This document shows positions 62,864 to 64,000 of a stretch of DNA of 64,000 bases, piece by piece. Numbering within the stretch: position 1 is the first letter of the stretch; the number at the start of each line of letters is the position of its first letter. The stretch comes from Ignavibacteria bacterium UBA7675 (GTDB taxonomy: Bacteria; Bacteroidota; Ignavibacteria; Kapaibacteriales; UB7675), in the NCBI GenBank assembly GCA_002483085.1, contig DLHF01000071.1, positions 1-64,000 on the forward strand, read 5' to 3'. Position numbers and translations under genes: made by a program. The notes under the pieces are model-generated. The model was not told the origin of the DNA and made no database searches. It saw only the letters and a list, made by a program, of their open reading frames with translations.

Positions 62864-64000
62864 TTACTTTACAATCACCATAGGCCGCGAGGCGCGGAAC
62901 ACACCAGCTTCGAGTACATAATAATACACGCCGGGCTGGAGATCGGGAACGTCGAATGCTATGCGGTAAGAGCCACCTTTCATTACCTTCGAGCCGTCTA
63001 ACAGAACTTTTACCAGCTCGCCATTCATTGAATAGATTTTAAGGCTCACCGGCACAGTTTCCTGTATGCTGAACTCAATATGAGTTTCGGACGCGAACGG
63101 ATTGGGTACATTCTGCTTTAACTGCGGCGTTTCTACATCGGTGTACTGCACTTGCGAGATTGTGCATTTGTCGTCGGATGTAAGAATACTCTCGGTTTCT
63201 TCGGGTATAATATTGATAAACATGAGGCTATCAGTTGCGAAGTTTGCCCCTTGCAGGCGCAGTGTATTCGAGATAGAATCCGGCACAGTAACAAGGAATG
63301 TAAGAGTAGCGATTTGCCCGGCTTGCAGAGAATCCGCTCCTTTAAAGGAAAACACCATTGCGCCATGCCTGCCGCCTGCTGCCATTGCAGCGGGAATCGC
63401 AGACGCCGCCGAGAGGAACTTCAGCGCGCGCGGGTTGTAGTTCATCTGTACATCGAAGTCGAACTTGCGAAGCCAGTACACCGGCCCTTCGCCATACAGC
63501 ACAGCAAACGAAGTATCGACATAGAGCGGGAACGCAACAGTATCGCCAATGCGCTGAGTAAATGCTGGAGGCGTGCTAAAATCGGGCGAGAGGCCAAAGC
63601 GCACACGGAAATCGGGCGCATATCCTATGCCCGTAATTTGCGTGGAATCGAGAAGGCTGCACGGAATTTCGCTTATGGCAATGCCCATCGAGTCGATAGT
63701 TTGCCCGCGCTGCGGACAGAATCGCACAGTAAGATGAGCAGTATCGCCCGGTGCGAATAGCTGGTTGGTGTCTGGCACACTTGCCACCAACCTGATATCC
63801 ACAGGCAAGACAATGTCGGCAATAGACAACGGCACATCGCCAGTATTCAGCACGTCGAGCACGCGATCTACGCATTCCAGAATACGCACGCTGTCGAATG
63901 CAGCAGGATTCAGCATCTGAAATTCCGGCTGATCGACAAACACAACAGCGATATCTCCACCGGCAATAATTCTGTAGAGAATCACTTCCTCCGAATCGAA
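62864..64000 (-). CDS. T9SS cargo with cohesin-like or choice-of-anchor region (partial)
   Basis: The frame is open to the right edge of the window, so the N-terminus is missing. At least 378 residues are visible: repeated beta-sandwich segments (RILECVDRVLDVLNTGDVPL and TLTFLVTVPDSI styles) of the kind seen in adhesin or choice-of-anchor domains, then a sorting domain beginning NVPNPFASETHIEF and ending PMVIVK. The protein is exported by T9SS. The middle part, FDVQMNYNPRALKFLSAAS, resembles a cohesin-type beta-sandwich. No catalytic residues are seen. Confidence 0.75.
   Translation of the reverse strand, partial: FDSEEVILYRIIAGGDIAVVFVDQPEFQMLNPAAFDSVRILECVDRVLDVLNTGDVPLSIADIVLPVDIRLVASVPDTNQLFAPGDTAHLTVRFCPQRGQTIDSMGIAISEIPCSLLDSTQITGIGYAPDFRVRFGLSPDFSTPPAFTQRIGDTVAFPLYVDTSFAVLYGEGPVYWLRKFDFDVQMNYNPRALKFLSAASAIPAAMAAGGRHGAMVFSFKGADSLQAGQIATLTFLVTVPDSISNTLRLQGANFATDSLMFINIIPEETESILTSDDKCTISQVQYTDVETPQLKQNVPNPFASETHIEFSIQETVPVSLKIYSMNGELVKVLLDGSKVMKGGSYRIAFDVPDLQPGVYYYVLEAGVFRASRPMVIVK

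Overview
The window comes from a Gram-negative member of the Bacteroidota/Chlorobiota (FCB) group. The evidence is a type IX secretion system (T9SS) locus (PorU sortase and PorV shuttle), many exported proteins with the C-terminal T9SS sorting domain, Omp28-like and DUF6029-like outer-membrane proteins, a DUF4920-like lipoprotein, and Kdo/heptose-type envelope genes. Base composition is near 50% GC by eye. The mix (TRAP transporter, E2 with two lipoyl domains, many T9SS cargos) fits an early-branching lineage such as Kapabacteria or Ignavibacteria better than a typical gut Bacteroides, but this placement is inference.

Layout. 1-9.4 kb: the tail of a Lys/Ala-rich protein, a 2-oxoacid dehydrogenase E2 with two lipoyl domains, rpsF-rplI (without ssb or rpsR), tRNA-Ser(UGA), and a minus-strand run of a truncated acetyl-CoA-synthetase-like protein, a family 9 glycosyltransferase and an MsbA-like exporter, then an isochorismatase-like hydrolase. 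9.6-20.4 kb: TRAP permeases dctQM, a beta-propeller T9SS cargo, a LytTR regulator with a TPR/LytS-type kinase, a two-gene ATPase/TOPRIM-like (DUF4276-like) pair that may be a defence module, the TRAP binding protein and an SDR. 20.7-29.5 kb: a large zinc metalloprotease lipoprotein, an EamA exporter, a DUF1207-like envelope protein, an M50 protease, gatB and ilvE. 29.5-49.3 kb: the secretion region. It holds a CotH-kinase/beta-helix/lamin-tail cargo and its CotH-less paralogue, cystathionine beta-synthase, porV, porU, then an Omp28 cargo, an Omp28 lipoprotein, a DUF6029-like barrel, a TlpA thioredoxin and a small cargo. 49.5-54.7 kb: translation genes lysS, infC-rpmI-rplT, pheS, plus lolD. 54.7-64 kb: signalling genes. 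These are a SpoIIE-type phosphatase/STAS/HATPase partner-switch set, a DUF4920-like lipoprotein, a CHASE-PAS kinase-like protein that has lost its phospho-accepting His, a CheY-like receiver, a flavin-reductase-like protein and a partial T9SS cargo.

The most unusual signals are: (1) a family of intergenic repeats, with a 17-bp core (type A, four copies) and a ~60-bp type B (seven copies), joined with nearly constant spacing into a ~205-bp composite at two loci; (2) an acetyl-CoA-synthetase-like pseudoenzyme with an altered P-loop and no C-terminal domain; (3) a pseudo-histidine kinase beside a stand-alone receiver; (4) the ATPase/TOPRIM-like pair; (5) secreted CotH-type kinase architecture. 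No CRISPR array, insertion sequence, rRNA gene or prophage was seen.
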